This document shows positions 8,089 to 16,128 of a stretch of 64,000 bases of DNA, piece after piece (positions within the stretch are counted from its first letter, which is position 1; every line of letters starts with the position of its first letter). This stretch comes from V1-33 sp039795165. GTDB taxonomy: Bacteria; Verrucomicrobiota; Verrucomicrobiia; Verrucomicrobiales; V1-33. The stretch spans positions 62,001 through 126,000 of the forward strand of contig JBDKER010000006.1 of assembly GCA_039795165.1 (NCBI GenBank), read 5' to 3'. The notes under the pieces are model-generated. The model did no database searches and had not been told where the DNA came from. It worked only from the letters and a program-made list of their open reading frames with translations. The translations under genes and the position numbers were made by a program.

Positions 8089-9474
8089 TCAGCGTCCGCG
8101 GCCACCGCGTCCGCCACCCGGAGGTCCACCGCCGCCCGGACCGCCGAAGCCACGCCAGTCACCGCGATCCGGCGGTTGGGTGACCTGCTGCTGCTGTTCA
8201 GCCGTCAGGCCGCTCGTAGCCAGCCATGCGGCTGCTTCCTGCGGATTGGTGCGCATGTAATTGCGGCCGACATCAATGAGAGTGTCGGTGCGGAGTTCCG
8301 GGTCCTGAATGACGCCTGCCCAGACAGCGGCGTCCTGCGGAGCTTCGCGGGCAATGTTGCGGGCAATCTGCTGCGCCCCGGCATCCTTGTTGGCTCCGGC
8401 CGGCAGCGAATTGACGAACTTGCTGGCTGCTTCCGCGTCCTTGCCGTCATCCTTGCGCATCCATTCGCCCACCACTTCACCGTAAGCCCGCGCCTGGGCA
8501 TCACCCTGCAGCCCGGAAGCAAACTCGATGCCCTTCTGAGGGTCCTGACGGCCGAGACTCTCGGCGACATTGCCCACCGCGTTGAGCGCATACTGCTCGC
8601 CCTGATGCGCCTTCACGAATTCCGCAGCCTTGGCCGGATCCGAACGCATCATCTGGTCCGCCACCGTATCAAAGGCCCCGCGCTTCATGGTCGGATCAGC
8701 GATCGATCCAATCCATTCGGAAGCCTTTTCGGTGCCACCGGTACGGATCATTTCGCGGGCAATCGTTTCCGCGGCACGGGCGCGTTCACCTTCGTCCTTC
8801 ATGGCGCCCGCATACTTCATGGCTCCTTCGACATCGCTCTTGGCCATGCCGTTGACGATGGCCATCGACATGAATTCCTTGCCGCCGCCTTCGAATTCAT
8901 CAAGCCACTTCATGGCCGCCTGGGGATCCTTGGTGGCCCATGCCGCCAGCACCGCAGGCTGCGCAAAGCGCGATCCCCGGTCGCCATCAGCCCCGAGCGT
9001 CTTCATGGCCGCTTCCGGATCGACCGACCCCCACGCATGCGCAAGCATCGGCATGTAGCGCATCGATTCCCAGCCGCCCACATTTTCACGGAGCATGGCA
9101 AGGGCAGAGGGAGCATTCTCGGGAGTGAGTGCCTCCATGAGTCGCGCAAACATCATCTGGCTCTTCACCGGATTGTTCTCACGCACCGCTTCGGCAATCG
9201 CCTCCTTCATGACATCGGCCGACAGCGGCTTGCCAGTATCCAGCCCGTAGCGCTTGAAGAAGTCGATGACCCCCGGATCCGAAGACGCCAGCCTGGTGGC
9301 ATCCTTCACCGTGGAAACACCGCCCGGTCCAGTCGTCACCGGTGCCGCCGCCAGATTGCGGGCGCGTCCAGCCGATCCATCGGCCGAGCCACCGGAATTC
9401 ATCTTCATGCCCCCGTAGAAGGCACCTGCGGCCACTCCGGCCCAGATCAGATTGAGTGCGAGCGATGATTTCAT
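8089..9474 (-). CDS. membrane-anchored or secreted tandem helical-repeat protein
   Basis: 461 aa. The N-terminus MKSSLALNLIWAGVAAGAFYGG is a signal peptide or anchor. The body contains at least eight units of about 30-35 residues, each with a D/N-P/V-x-x-A-x-x-W/Y/F core: WGSVDPEAAMKTL, WATKDPQAAMKWL, MAKSDVEGAMKYA, MMRSDPAKAAEFV, LGRQDPQKGIEFA, a DAEAASKFV unit, APQDAAVWA and MRTNPQEAAAWL. This is the pattern of an alpha-alpha (TPR/Sel1-like) solenoid. The C-terminal 30 residues are Gly/Pro/Arg-rich (GGPGGGGPPGGG). I do not recognise a named family; a periplasmic scaffold or binding role is inference. It lies 18 bp after the next secreted protein gene and probably shares its transcript. Confidence 0.75.
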   Translation of the reverse strand: MKSSLALNLIWAGVAAGAFYGGMKMNSGGSADGSAGRARNLAAAPVTTGPGGVSTVKDATRLASSDPGVIDFFKRYGLDTGKPLSADVMKEAIAEAVRENNPVKSQMMFARLMEALTPENAPSALAMLRENVGGWESMRYMPMLAHAWGSVDPEAAMKTLGADGDRGSRFAQPAVLAAWATKDPQAAMKWLDEFEGGGKEFMSMAIVNGMAKSDVEGAMKYAGAMKDEGERARAAETIAREMIRTGGTEKASEWIGSIADPTMKRGAFDTVADQMMRSDPAKAAEFVKAHQGEQYALNAVGNVAESLGRQDPQKGIEFASGLQGDAQARAYGEVVGEWMRKDDGKDAEAASKFVNSLPAGANKDAGAQQIARNIAREAPQDAAVWAGVIQDPELRTDTLIDVGRNYMRTNPQEAAAWLATSGLTAEQQQQVTQPPDRGDWRGFGGPGGGGPPGGGRGGRGR

Positions 9475-9492
9475 GGTTTTGAAAGCAAGGGT

Positions 9493-10281
9493 TCAGGATG
9501 GCTTGTTCTCGGCAGCCGCGTCGGGCTTGGGAGCCGATTCAATCTTCTTGCGGGCTTCCTCCGGGATTTCCACCGTGGCCGTCCCGGCGTCCTTGATTTC
9601 CGTGGTCGTGGTCCGCTTCAGATCCATCGTGTTGCCATTGAAGGATACGGTACCGGAGACCGTGTACTCCATCTTGGCAAGCCCTCCATCCTTCATCCAG
9701 AATTTGACCGATCCCTTGGCGTTCTGCGGAGCCGGGGCCTCGCTGCCATCGCGGCGGCGGCCACCGAATGACATCAGTTCCTTGACGGCTTCCTCGCTGA
9801 GTTCACCGGCGGTGGCTTCGCCGTCCTTGCTGAGCGACTTCGCCTTGGCCACGAGATCGGCAGCCTGCTCGGCGGGAGTCTTGAAATTGCGGGACATGCG
9901 GCCGCTGAAGCCGCCACGGCCACCGCCGCGCTGCTGACCGTCGCCACCGCCTTCGCTGCGGCGGGCGGCCATTTCCTCAGGGGTACGCCAGCCATCTTCT
10001 CCCTTGATGGCTGTCACGCCGCCCTTCCAGACGGTTTCCATCTTCTGATCGCCGCGCGAACTCGTCATGAGTACCCAGCCGTCCTTGTTGACCTTGCCTT
10101 CGGTTGGTCCGGGCTGCCAGCGGCTGTTCTCTCCCATGGAAGTATTGGAAGTCCATGCGTAACCGGAGGCTTCGCTGAGGGATTTGGCAGCAGCCTTGAC
10201 GGCGTCGGCATCAGCACCATCCGCAGCGCGGAGCGCGGTTGGACTGAGGGCGAGGAGGAGGGCGATATGACTCTTTTTCAT
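9493..10281 (-). CDS. secreted hypothetical protein
   Basis: 262 aa beginning with a clean signal peptide, MKKSHIALLLALSPTALRAA. After it comes a beta-rich domain rich in aromatic and charged residues (SGYAWTSNTSMGENSRWQPG, then VWKGGVTAIKGEDGWRTPEEMAARR), a low-complexity Gly/Arg linker (GGGDGQQRGGGRGG), and a second beta-rich part (GSVKFWMKDGGLAKMEYTVSGTVSFNG) ending in a charged tail. The second half resembles lipoprotein-carrier-like beta sheets only in general character. No catalytic motif is visible. It sits directly upstream of the helical-repeat gene, suggesting a joint envelope role. Confidence 0.7.
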   Translation of the reverse strand: MKKSHIALLLALSPTALRAADGADADAVKAAAKSLSEASGYAWTSNTSMGENSRWQPGPTEGKVNKDGWVLMTSSRGDQKMETVWKGGVTAIKGEDGWRTPEEMAARRSEGGGDGQQRGGGRGGFSGRMSRNFKTPAEQAADLVAKAKSLSKDGEATAGELSEEAVKELMSFGGRRRDGSEAPAPQNAKGSVKFWMKDGGLAKMEYTVSGTVSFNGNTMDLKRTTTTEIKDAGTATVEIPEEARKKIESAPKPDAAAENKPS

Positions 10282-10315
10282 GTTGGTGATTCTGTTCGGT
10301 GTTCCTGAATACGCT

Positions 10316-10336
10316 TCCGCAGAGATGCGCTGCGGA
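10316..10336. other. perfect 7-bp hairpin between the GT gene and the secreted protein gene
   Basis: TCCGCAG-AGATGCG-CTGCGGA lies 12 bp past the stop of the glycosyltransferase gene and 35 bp before the next start on the same strand. There is no U-tract, so it is at best a weak or Rho-assisted terminator, or a processing site. Confidence 0.35.
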
Positions 10337-10347
10337 CAGCGAAAACG

Positions 10348-12981
10348 TCAGTCCGCGATTGCGGAGGATTCGTGGAATCCAAGCGGACTCGCCGCCCCGC
10401 GGATCCTAACAACGGCCCGCCGCACGGCCCGGACTTCTCCGGAGCCGCAGAAAACGGCAGCGGCAGCCGTCATCCATCCCGCCAGCTGCCATGGGGGCCC
10501 CGCTGCGAGCAGAAGGACGGCCAGAGCCGCAGCTGCGGCAGCCATGGCCACCCGCCAGCCCGCCAGCATGCAACGGACCCTCGTGACATTGCCGGCCGCA
10601 TGATATTCAGTGACGGTGAGCACCCGCACGCCGCGGCTTCCCAGCAGGAGATCCCATGGTTCCCAGCCGTCGCCGACGCCAGCCCCCTGCCCTGCGAGCG
10701 CATGAAGAAGATCATGGCGGTCGGTTCCGGACGCACTGCCGAACCGAAGCCCGGCCACCGTGACATTCCCCATGCCTCCACGCAGCCAGCGGATGGCAGG
10801 ACCATGCGGCCATGGCGATGGCCCGCAGGGCCGAGGGACACCAAGGAGCATCCGCCAGAAGAAACGCGATCCCTTCCGCACCACCGGCTGGAGGAGGAGC
10901 AGCCACGCCAGCAGCAGACGGTTGGGAATCCGGTCCCAGCCCGATGGCAGCACGAGCCTCCGCGCCCGCACCCCGGCAACGGCGAAAGAAACGAACGCCA
11001 TGACCAGCGGCAGCGGCCAGAGCCCCGTCACGAAGAGGGACGCCGCAGCCAGTCCGGCCACGGTGGACCACCAGCCGAATCCGCTGCCCAGCCACTGCCC
11101 TTCGCCACGCTCATAAACGCCCTGGTACCCGGCCAGCCCGTACCTCCCGGAATAAACTACCGCATTCGTCCAGCCCAGCCTCCGCTGCGCGGCATCGTAC
11201 ACCACCCCTTCCCAGCGCGCCCCGCCATCGTCGCCGAAACGATCCGCATGCGACCCCATGAGGAGGGCTTCGGCTTTTCCATAGCCCGCCTGCTGACGCA
11301 GGTAGGCCAGCGCACTGAACCTCCGGTAATGCCAGACCACCGCAGCCGGCACCGGCGCAATCCTCCAGCCACGCGACAGCACCTTCCAGCAGAAATCGAC
11401 ATCGTCTCCCGCTGCATGATATTCGGCCCCGAATCCGCCCACTTCCGCAAAAACCGACGCCCGCACCGCAAGATTGCAGCCAGGAATGTGCTCGGCCTCG
11501 CGGTCGTTGCGCAGAACCTGCGCCGGCGCTCCCGGGGCCGCCATGACACAGGCCTGCGCCGCCGTCACCGGCCGCGGCGGCACATTGGGTCCACCCGCAG
11601 CCCCCACCCCCGGATCATCAAAGGCCCGCACCAGAAACCTCAACCAGTCCGCATCGGGAAGGCAGTCGTCGTCCGTGTACGCAAGGATCGTCCCACCTGC
11701 CACTGACGCCCCGGCATTGCGCGCCATGCCAAGCCCAGCCGCCTCCTGACGCAGGCAGCGCACGCCCGGAAATTCACCGCAAATCGCCGCAATGCCCGGA
11801 CGCGAACCATCATCGACAACAATGACCTCGCAGTCGGGATAATTCAGCCGCGCCAGCCCAGCCAGACAGTCGCGCAGGGTCCGGTGACCATTCCGGGTGC
11901 ACACAATCACAGAAACCGCCGGACTCTTTCCCTCCGCCGGCAGCACCCGCCCGGCATCTGCGTCCCCCCGGAGCCGGAACCATGCCGGACGCGGCTGCCG
12001 ATCCGGATCGGTCAGCCCGAAATTCCATCCACTGACCTCCTTGCCACCCCGCCACCAGGCATCGGTAAACGAAAACAGGAAGTGCCCGGCCGTTCCGGTT
12101 TCCTCGCAGGCCTGCCGCTGCGCCTGCAGCAGGACAGCCTGCGCCTCGCCACCAAGTCTGGCCGCGTCGGCCCCGAATTCGGAGATCACGAGCGGTCGGT
12201 CACCCGCCAGATGATGCAGCCGCTCCAGATACCGCCGGAACGCCCCGGCATCTTCAAGATACACATTCCATGCCGCGAAATCCGCCCGACCAGGCTGCAG
12301 GAATTCCGTGCTCGGATAATTCGCATAGGAAACCGGGAGCCCGCCCGCGTGCTGCTGCGCTTCATCAATCAGTTCATCAAGGAATGCCTCGACTCGGCCA
12401 TACCCCAGCCAGCGGACCAGCGGAGCGGGAATCTCATTGCCCACCACAAGGGCGGCCACTTCCGGACGACCAGCCAACCGCCGCACGCCCGACACCACCG
12501 CCAGCCGCACCGCCCGGCGCGACGCGGAACTTGTCAGAAAATCAATGTGATCAGTCCACGGAATGCCTGCCAGCACCCGCAATCCCCGCCCACCGCAGGC
12601 ATCCAGAAACCACGGCGGCGGAACCTCGTAAAGCCGCATCGCATTGGCTCCCCAGCCCGCCAGCATTTCCAGATCCGCTGCCACTCTTCCCGGCTCGGGC
12701 AACCCACCACGCACCGCCGCCGGACCGAACGGACCGTACGTCACCCCGCGCAGGATCCCCTTTTCTCCACCACACCGGAACCACCGGCCGGAAACTTCCA
12801 GCGGTCCCCGCAGTTCTGCCGCAGGACGTGGATCGGATGGCACTGACTCGTTCACGGAAAGTTCGTTCGCTTCCCTCCCCACTGCACCATGCACAACAGC
12901 ATGGGCAACGAAAATGATGTCTTCCCCTTCCGCACCTACGGACTCCCGCTGGCCGCAGTCCGGCGTTTCTTCCGCACTCAT
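10348..12981 (-). CDS. glycoside hydrolase (clan A-like) fused to a family 2 glycosyltransferase, membrane-bound
   Basis: About 877 aa from ATG 12981. The first third is a TIM-barrel glycosidase-like domain with a probable acid/base in VVGNE (about residue 183) and nucleophile in VISEFGAD (about 268), the clan A arrangement. A GT2 domain follows: SVIVCTRNGHRTLRDCL (about 356), VVDDGS, the AYTDDDC metal/nucleotide motif (about 437), and GCNLAVR. The C-terminus has hydrophobic helices (about 625-660 and 815-850) and a variable tail. It may build and trim or cyclise a polysaccharide; an analogous GH17-GT2 fusion (NdvB) makes cyclic glucans in Pseudomonas. The start is uncertain: the first 60 residues are low-similarity, and a GTG at 12855 would leave room for a promoter. 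Confidence 0.8.
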   Translation of the reverse strand: MSAEETPDCGQRESVGAEGEDIIFVAHAVVHGAVGREANELSVNESVPSDPRPAAELRGPLEVSGRWFRCGGEKGILRGVTYGPFGPAAVRGGLPEPGRVAADLEMLAGWGANAMRLYEVPPPWFLDACGGRGLRVLAGIPWTDHIDFLTSSASRRAVRLAVVSGVRRLAGRPEVAALVVGNEIPAPLVRWLGYGRVEAFLDELIDEAQQHAGGLPVSYANYPSTEFLQPGRADFAAWNVYLEDAGAFRRYLERLHHLAGDRPLVISEFGADAARLGGEAQAVLLQAQRQACEETGTAGHFLFSFTDAWWRGGKEVSGWNFGLTDPDRQPRPAWFRLRGDADAGRVLPAEGKSPAVSVIVCTRNGHRTLRDCLAGLARLNYPDCEVIVVDDGSRPGIAAICGEFPGVRCLRQEAAGLGMARNAGASVAGGTILAYTDDDCLPDADWLRFLVRAFDDPGVGAAGGPNVPPRPVTAAQACVMAAPGAPAQVLRNDREAEHIPGCNLAVRASVFAEVGGFGAEYHAAGDDVDFCWKVLSRGWRIAPVPAAVVWHYRRFSALAYLRQQAGYGKAEALLMGSHADRFGDDGGARWEGVVYDAAQRRLGWTNAVVYSGRYGLAGYQGVYERGEGQWLGSGFGWWSTVAGLAAASLFVTGLWPLPLVMAFVSFAVAGVRARRLVLPSGWDRIPNRLLLAWLLLLQPVVRKGSRFFWRMLLGVPRPCGPSPWPHGPAIRWLRGGMGNVTVAGLRFGSASGTDRHDLLHALAGQGAGVGDGWEPWDLLLGSRGVRVLTVTEYHAAGNVTRVRCMLAGWRVAMAAAAAALAVLLLAAGPPWQLAGWMTAAAAVFCGSGEVRAVRRAVVRIRGAASPLGFHESSAIAD

Positions 12982-14305
12982 GAAACGCTTTTCCGCCGCT
13001 GCCCTGACCTGCTGCTTCGCTCTCGTTTCCACACCGGCATCAGAATGGCCGCAGTGGATGGGACCGGAACGTAACGGGATCTGGAACGAACCGGACGCAG
13101 GCGGCCGGATGGACCTCGCCTATGCCTCCATGCTCTGGGAGGCTCCCGTGGGCGGAGGCTACGCCGGACCAGCCGTGAGCGGGGACTTCGTCTACGTGGC
13201 TTCGCGCCACGCCGCGCCAACCAGCGATACGAGCAAGGGACTTCCCGGCCATGAAAGCCTGCGCTGCTTCCAAGTCAGCGATGGATCGCCCGCATGGGAA
13301 CAACGCTGGCCAGCCACCTACACCATCGATTATCCATCGGGCCCGCGCGCCACGCCAACCGTGCACAATGGCCGGGTCTATTTTCTCGGCGCAGAAGGCC
13401 GCTTCGTCTGCTGCTCCGCCGAAAGCGGAAAAATCCTCTGGCAGCACGAACTGCGCACTTCCCCGGGTTGCGCCCCTCCCATCTGGGGATTCGCCAGCCA
13501 CCCGCTCATCTTCGAAAACCTCGTCATCATTGTGGCCGGAGGCGACGGCTCAACCTGCATGGCCTACGACCGGATCACCGGCGCAGAAAAATGGCGGGCG
13601 CTTTCCTCGAAACAGGCAGGCTACTGCCCTCCCACCCTCATCTCAGCCCACGGCAAACCAACCCTCATCGTCTGGCACGGCGAAGCCATCAATGCCCTCA
13701 ACCCCGCCACCGGAGCCACCCTCTGGTCACAACCCCGAGAAACCCGGTACGGCGTCAGCATGGCCAACCCCGTCGCCCACGGAAATCAGCTCCTCGTTTC
13801 CGCCTTCTGGTGGGGCAGCCGCATGCTCTCGCTGCCCGCAGAGGGCGACCCCTCCATCGTCTGGGAAACCCAGCGCGAAAGCGACACCCGCACGGAACAC
13901 CTCAACGCCCTCATGTGCACCCCCATCCTCGCCGACGACCACCTCTACGGCGTCTGCAGCTACGGCCAACTCCGCTGCCTCGACTGGAAAACCGGGGCCC
14001 GCCGCTGGGAAACCTTCGCAGCCACCACGGAAAAAGAGACCCGCTGGGGCAATGCCTTCCTCACCAGACTCGGCAGCAATTCCTCGAGCTTCCTCATCGC
14101 CAATGAACGGGGCGAACTGATTCACGCAGACCTCACCCCGGAAAAATACCGCGAAATCGCCCGGCGCCAGCTCATCGAACCAAATTCCCCGGACGTCCGG
14201 GAACGCAAGGTTGTCTGGAGCCACCCGGCCTACGCCGGCAACTGCATCTTCTGGCGGAACGACGCCACCCTGCGCTGCTGGCGCATCCTCAAACCCAGGG
14301 AATAA
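12980..14305 (+). CDS. secreted PQQ-binding-like beta-propeller protein
   Basis: 441 aa. Signal peptide MKRFSAAALTCCFALVSTPAS, then EWPQWMGPERNGIWNE, a hallmark of Verrucomicrobia/Planctomycetes outer-membrane-associated PQQ-like proteins. Propeller blades recur with A-x-D/N-x-x-T/S-G-x-x-x-W motifs (SAESGKILWQHE, DRITGAEKWRA, NPATGATLWSQ, DWKTGARRWET). These resemble BamB and quinoprotein dehydrogenase blades, but no PQQ-ligating or disulphide motif is evident, so a scaffolding rather than dehydrogenase role is likely. I chose ATG 12980 for its signal peptide. It overlaps the divergent glycosyltransferase ATG (12979-12981) if that start is correct. Confidence 0.85.
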   Translation: MKRFSAAALTCCFALVSTPASEWPQWMGPERNGIWNEPDAGGRMDLAYASMLWEAPVGGGYAGPAVSGDFVYVASRHAAPTSDTSKGLPGHESLRCFQVSDGSPAWEQRWPATYTIDYPSGPRATPTVHNGRVYFLGAEGRFVCCSAESGKILWQHELRTSPGCAPPIWGFASHPLIFENLVIIVAGGDGSTCMAYDRITGAEKWRALSSKQAGYCPPTLISAHGKPTLIVWHGEAINALNPATGATLWSQPRETRYGVSMANPVAHGNQLLVSAFWWGSRMLSLPAEGDPSIVWETQRESDTRTEHLNALMCTPILADDHLYGVCSYGQLRCLDWKTGARRWETFAATTEKETRWGNAFLTRLGSNSSSFLIANERGELIHADLTPEKYREIARRQLIEPNSPDVRERKVVWSHPAYAGNCIFWRNDATLRCWRILKPRE

Positions 14306-14315
14306 CCCCGCACGG

Positions 14316-15773
14316 TCACAGCCCCGGCGGCTTCCGCAGGTGCCAGTCGCTCACCCGCTGCCACGTCCCCGCCGCCCGGAACAGGTCGCCTTCTCCCAAG
14401 GGTCGACCCATCAGCTGCAGCCCCACCGGAAGTTCCCGCCCCGCAGCCTGCGTAAACCCACAGGGCACACTGATCCCGCAGATCCCGGCCAGATTCGCCG
14501 CGATCGTGAAGATGTCGGCCAGATACATCTGCAGAGGATCCCCCGCATGCTCGCCCAGCCGGAAGGCAGGCACCGGACACACAGGTCCCGCAATGAGATC
14601 AACCTCGCGGAATGCTTCATCGAAGTCCCGCCGGATCAGGCTCCGCACCCGCTGCGCCTTCCCATAATAGGCATCGTAATACCCACTGCTCAGCACATAC
14701 GTGCCCAGGATGATGCGCCGCTTCACCTCGGGTCCAAACCCTTCCGCCCGCGAACGGTCGTACACTTCCCGGATGTCCGCCGGAGCCGCACAGCGATGAC
14801 CGTAGCGCACACCATCAAACCTCGCCAGATTGGCCGACGCCTCGGCGGTCGCTATGATGTAGTATACCGCCACCGCATACTCGGTGTGCGGAAGCGAAAT
14901 CTCCCGGACCTCCGCGCCTTCCCGCTCCAGTCCCCGCACGGCTTCCTCCACCGCCGCCCGCACCCCTGGATCAATGCCATCCACGAAATATTCCTTCGGC
15001 AACCCAATCCGCAGTCCCTTCACGCCACCGCCCAGCGCCGCCCCGTAATCAGGCACCGCGTCTCGCAGCGAGGTCGAATCCCCAGGATCATGACCCGCCA
15101 TCACCTGCAGCAGCAGGGCCGCATCCTCCGCCGTCCGCGCCATCGGACCAATCCCATCAAGCGACGATGCATACGCCACCAAACCACGCCGCGACACGCG
15201 TCCATACGTCGGCTTCAATCCCGTAATGCCACAGAACGAAGCCGGCTGACGGATCGATCCCCCCGTGTCCGTTCCCAGCGAAACCACAGCTTCCCCCGCC
15301 GCCACCACCGCAGCCGATCCCCCGCTCGACCCCCCAGGCACCCGCTCCAGATCCCATGGATTGCGCGTCAGCCGCAGGGCCGAATTCTCACTCGTCGACC
15401 CCATCGCAAATTCATCGCAGTTCACCTTCCCGAACGGAATGGCTCCCGCAGCCCGCAGCCGCGCCACCGCCGTCGCATCCCATGCACTGACATAACTGCC
15501 CAGCATCTTCGACGCACATGTCAGCGGCTGCCCAGCCACATTGATGACATCCTTCACAGCCACCGGAATCCCGCCCAGCGGCAAACTCACATCCACCCGC
15601 TCGGCTTCCACAAGGGCTGCCTCCAGATCACGCGAAAGATACCCACCAATCCGTTCATCCCGCGACGCAATCACCGACTCCAGCGACCGCAGAATGTCCC
15701 GCGGAGCAATCTCACGCGAAACCAGCCGCCGCCGCAGTTCCGCCACCGTGCATTCATTCAGTTCCTCATTCAT
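14316..15773 (-). CDS. gatA: Asp-tRNA(Asn)/Glu-tRNA(Gln) amidotransferase subunit A
   Basis: 485 aa amidase-signature enzyme. It releases ammonia from glutamine to convert Glu-tRNA(Gln) or Asp-tRNA(Asn) to the amidated forms within GatCAB. The Ser-cisSer-Lys triad is intact: K74 (GIPVAVKDVI), S149 (PGGSSGGSA) and S173 (TDTGGSIRQP), with the spacing known for GatA. The ATG at 15773 is preferred over an upstream TTG at 15785. It follows the gatC stop by 4 bp. gatB is not in this window, so the operon is split or incomplete here. It converges with the PQQ-propeller gene. Confidence 0.96.
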   Translation of the reverse strand: MNEELNECTVAELRRRLVSREIAPRDILRSLESVIASRDERIGGYLSRDLEAALVEAERVDVSLPLGGIPVAVKDVINVAGQPLTCASKMLGSYVSAWDATAVARLRAAGAIPFGKVNCDEFAMGSTSENSALRLTRNPWDLERVPGGSSGGSAAVVAAGEAVVSLGTDTGGSIRQPASFCGITGLKPTYGRVSRRGLVAYASSLDGIGPMARTAEDAALLLQVMAGHDPGDSTSLRDAVPDYGAALGGGVKGLRIGLPKEYFVDGIDPGVRAAVEEAVRGLEREGAEVREISLPHTEYAVAVYYIIATAEASANLARFDGVRYGHRCAAPADIREVYDRSRAEGFGPEVKRRIILGTYVLSSGYYDAYYGKAQRVRSLIRRDFDEAFREVDLIAGPVCPVPAFRLGEHAGDPLQMYLADIFTIAANLAGICGISVPCGFTQAAGRELPVGLQLMGRPLGEGDLFRAAGTWQRVSDWHLRKPPGL

Positions 15774-15777
15774 CGCT

Positions 15778-16068
15778 TTATTCAACTACCCTCGGCACCA
15801 GAATCTGATCTCCCACCCGCGCTGGAGCATTCGCCAGCGCAGCTTCCACCGGAAGACTATCCACCACCGCATCGGCACGCACACTGTCCATCAGCCCCAG
15901 AGGATGCGCCATCGGCTCCACCCCGGAAGTATCCACCTTCCCCAGCAGACCAATGTAATCAAGAATGCGGTCGAGTTGCCCGCGGTACGATTCCGCTTCC
16001 TCCGGCGTCAGCCTCAGCCGCGCCAGATCCGCCGTCTTCGCCACATCAATGTGCACCGCGTCACTCAT
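15778..16068 (-). CDS. gatC: Asp-tRNA(Asn)/Glu-tRNA(Gln) amidotransferase subunit C
   Basis: 96 aa, the normal GatC length. The protein reads MSDAVHIDVAKTADLARLRL and then TPEEAESYRGQLDRILDYIGLLGKVDTSGVEPMAHPL, the family core that wraps GatA and GatB. The ATG at 16068 is chosen; an in-frame extension to 16104 adds 12 residues without family support. It is immediately upstream of gatA and co-transcribed with it. Confidence 0.95.
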   Translation of the reverse strand: MSDAVHIDVAKTADLARLRLTPEEAESYRGQLDRILDYIGLLGKVDTSGVEPMAHPLGLMDSVRADAVVDSLPVEAALANAPARVGDQILVPRVVE

Positions 16069-16128
16069 GGCGCGCGCCATCCCACATCCCCCTGCCCCCG
16101 GCAACCAGAAATGCTCCCCACCCCCGCC

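Noticed and set aside
7998..8162. Extension of the OPT protein to 8162
   Set aside because: It crosses an intrinsic terminator of the upstream gene and adds residues unlike an OPT N-terminus.
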